Below, in pieces: positions 62,008 to 64,000 of a DNA stretch of 64,000 nucleotides. This DNA is from Hymenobacter sp. BRD67 (lineage in GTDB: Bacteria > Bacteroidota > Bacteroidia > Cytophagales > Hymenobacteraceae). Location: positions 37,479 through 101,478 of the forward strand of contig NZ_CP053905.1 in the NCBI RefSeq assembly GCF_013256425.1, in the 5' to 3' direction. The notes under the pieces are model-generated. The model ran no database searches. It had not been told where the DNA came from and saw nothing but the letters and a program-made list of their open reading frames with translations. Position numbers and translations under genes: made by a program. The number at the start of each line of letters is the position of its first letter. The first letter of the stretch is position 1.

Positions 62008-63149
62008 TTATAGATTCAGCGCCTGCTGCACTATTAGCTTGGCCTCTGCGGCCTCGTTCTTCGCGTCGATTTTAGCCTGCCTGGCATCTTCCAGCGCCTG
62101 CTTGCCGGCCCGCACGAAGGCCGCGTTGCAGTAGCGTAGCTTGTCGTCGATGTGCCGGTTCGAGCGGTTCTTGGCCTCCCAGGCCTTGAGTAGCTCTAAG
62201 GCCCCTTCCTGCTTGAGAATGGGCGCGTACTTGACGATGTTGGCATCCGTCACCTTCCATTCCCGCAGCCGCACGATGATGCTGCCCGTGTCGGCGTGTT
62301 CCAGCCAGGAGGCCGGAATATCCTTCAGTACCGGCCCCTTTTTCAGTTCAAACCGAAACCGGATAATCTTCTTGCGGCCCCGCGTGGGCCGGCTGGTTTC
62401 GTAGATGGGGGTGAAGGTGAACTCGAAATCGGTACCGGCCAACTCCTTTTCCGGCTCCTTCATCGTGTTAGCAATGAGCAGCATGGTATTGGCGTACTTG
62501 AGGAGCGGCTTGCCAGCCTTATTTTTCTTAATCTGCCCGCGCTTATCGTACTCGTGCCAGCAGTCCATGTACTGGCGATACTCATCCACCGGCACCTCCC
62601 AGTAGCCCTTATCCTGCCAGGCGGCCAGAATCTCAAAGAACCGCATACTGTACCAGCTTTTCAGGTTCATGTAGCCGTGCAGCGGAAATTTGCTGTAGTG
62701 GGCGGCCTTCACCAGGTAGGGGCCAGCTGCGGATTGAGCAGAATGGTGATGATGCCATCCTTATAGCCCACGCGCTGCTCGCGGGTAGTATCGAGCAGGT
62801 GCCGGAAGTACCATTCCTTATGGTCGATGCTCTCAAACTCCCACTTCACGTCGGCCAGCTCGTAGAGCGCGCCCTTGATTTTGGAGTAGGCCGTTTCCGG
62901 GTCGATGTCGGTGCCTTCCAGAATCGATGAAATGTGCAGCTGGTAGAAGTCGCGTAGCTGGTAGTCGTTGTCGCGAATCTGGTCGATGACCCGCGCCATG
63001 ATGCGCTTGCCGTACACCGAAATCTTCTTCTGGTGGGCAAACGTCACGTTCCAGTGCTGCTTGACTTCGCCCCGAAATTCGGGCTCGTACTTGAGGTCAA
63101 GCTCCAGCATCGGGGTGGAAGGGGAGCGGGAGATGCGTTTGTCAGCCAT
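62008..63149 (-). CDS. repB: RepB-family plasmid replication initiator, one frame slip
   Basis: About 380 residues. MADKRISRSPSTPMLELDLK to LLNPQLAP, slip near 62720, then YLVKAAHYSKFPLHGYMNLK. Two winged-helix domains; KSWYSMRFFEILAAWQDKGY with VPVDEYRQYM is the typical initiator block. Binds the iterons upstream (63298-63582) and opens the origin; autoregulation is likely. Confidence 0.85.
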
Positions 63150-63297
63150 GAGGTTACGTAGCTAGCAGGGGCGGGAAAGCTACGCAAGGTAAGACGAATT
63201 TGCTAAAAAGCTAAGATGCTGTTCCGGCCACCTTACCTTTTGCGGGACTCAGCCACTGAGCGCTCGCTAAAATACCGACCAGACAGTACCCGTGGCT

Positions 63298-63582
63298 ACC
63301 TGTCCAGACCTTACTTTATTCGGCCAGCTCACTGGAACCGTAGTTTCGAGGGAAGCTTAGGCACCAGTCTGGTAACTGTCCAAAACTTACTTTATTCAGG
63401 CCGCCTACCAGAATTTCCCCAATGAATGGTCAATTGGTAATGTGGATAACCACCTGTCCAAAACTTACTTTTTACCTGTCCAAACCTTAGCTTTTAAGAC
63501 GCAATACCTGTCTAAACCTTAGCTTTTACACTTAAGACACCTGTCCAAAACTTAGCTTTTACCTGTCCAAACCTTAGCTTAT
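63298..63582 (+). repeat. seven replication iterons (oriV)
   Basis: Direct 22-base repeats ACCTGTCCAAAMCTTASTTTT-like at 63298, 63374, 63452, 63474, 63506, 63539 and 63561. All point the same way; two pairs are head to tail. They lie just upstream of repB, the classic place for iterons that bind the initiator. Confidence 0.9.
63441..63449 (-). promoter_or_regulatory. DnaA box
   Basis: TGTGGATAA, the reverse of TTATCCACA, a perfect match to the DnaA-box consensus, between iterons 2 and 3. Confidence 0.7.
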
Positions 63583-63927
63583 GGCCGTTTACTCCTTAAT
63601 AGTATACTAGTAGGTTCTTTTCAACTAACCTTGTTAATCACTACTATTTAGTTCGCCGCCCAGGCGAAGGCTTTTAGGACTCGGCAGGGTGTACCAATCG
63701 GCACAACGAAGCGAAGAAACAACAAATAACAAAGTCCAAAAAGGTAAAAAACCGGGATTGCACTTTTCTGCTATTTTATACCATTATTCTAAGCTGTCCG
63801 TACTTCATCAATAAGGTCTAATACCCTTTATACTGCACCAAAATGAGTTGAGTGGCTGGCAGAACATTCAAAGCTACTCTTCGCTATGAAGCCCTACACG
63901 GGGTTGCGTTAGTAACTGGACAAAGAA
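63583..63927. other. AT-rich origin flank, no gene
   Basis: AT-rich sequence beside the iterons that could serve as the melting region. No coding frame supported. Confidence 0.35.
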
Positions 63928-64000
63928 TTACGGTAAGGGCCTCAGCGGCCGCAGGCCATTGACCAGCACGTCGGCGGGCAGTTGGAAGGAATAGCGGCCC
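63928..64000 (-). CDS. 3' end of an unknown gene cut by the window edge
   Basis: The minus-strand frame ending at TAA 63928-63930 reads GRYSFQLPADVLVNGLRPLR and runs off the right edge. Too short to identify. Confidence 0.3.
   Translation of the reverse strand, partial: GRYSFQLPADVLVNGLRPLRPLP

Overview
The window looks like part of a large conjugative plasmid (or plasmid-like element) from a high-GC Bacteroidetes, most likely Hymenobacter or a close relative. The evidence: a CTnDOT-type tra gene order (traA, traB/DUF3408, traE, traF, traG, traI, traJ, traK, traM, traN), a YWFCY-type coupling protein, a secreted RCC1 protein with a type IX secretion tail, an RND-TolC fusion typical of the phylum, and GC-rich coding DNA. 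The genus is an inference. No tRNA, rRNA or CRISPR array was seen.

Layout. 1-2.4 kb: left end of a BREX phage-defence operon (brxE-brxA-brxB-brxC, type 6-like order, minus strand). 2.4-7.3 kb: unknown genes, one UPF0489-like protein, and an IS3-family element that splits a gene with a clean target duplication. 7.3-9.8 kb: regulator, tyrosine recombinase and CoiA-like protein in one operon. 10.1-13.3 kb: a lone nuclease-like protein and a HigBA toxin-antitoxin pair. 13.4-25.3 kb: type IV secretion genes, all minus. 25.3-26.1 kb: divergent control region full of GTNACAAAGTNAC repeats. 26.1-34.6 kb: mobilisation proteins, coupling protein, regulator, DUF3945-type protein and a toprim protein, all plus. 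36.3-47.6 kb: heavy-metal island (ZIP transporter, P1B ATPase, NicO-like membrane protein, membrane fusion protein, CzcA-TolC fusion, Cys-rich periplasmic protein). 47.7-50.8 kb: a UvrD/FBH1-like helicase and an AT-richer protein with an HExxH motif. 51.1-55.4 kb: ArdC antirestriction protein followed by a series of small unknown plasmid genes that share upstream DNA motifs. 56.1-57.4 kb: a second IS3-family element with no target duplication and truncated genes on both sides. 57.4-61.7 kb: headless RCC1/IPT secreted protein. 62.0-63.6 kb: RepB initiator with its iteron origin and a DnaA box.

How it works together: RepB, the iterons and ParA/TraA would replicate and partition the element; the relaxase, coupling protein and Tra channel would transfer it; ArdC would protect incoming DNA from restriction, while BREX and HigBA would keep the host from phage and plasmid loss; the metal genes are the adaptive cargo.

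Quality warning. More than 40 genes or gene parts are split by frame slips. Every slip I checked is a loss of one base, nearly always in a run of G or C, and putting one base back restores a normal family protein. This is the signature of homopolymer deletion errors in the sequence rather than gene decay. I therefore give the spans of reconstructed genes and note each slip.
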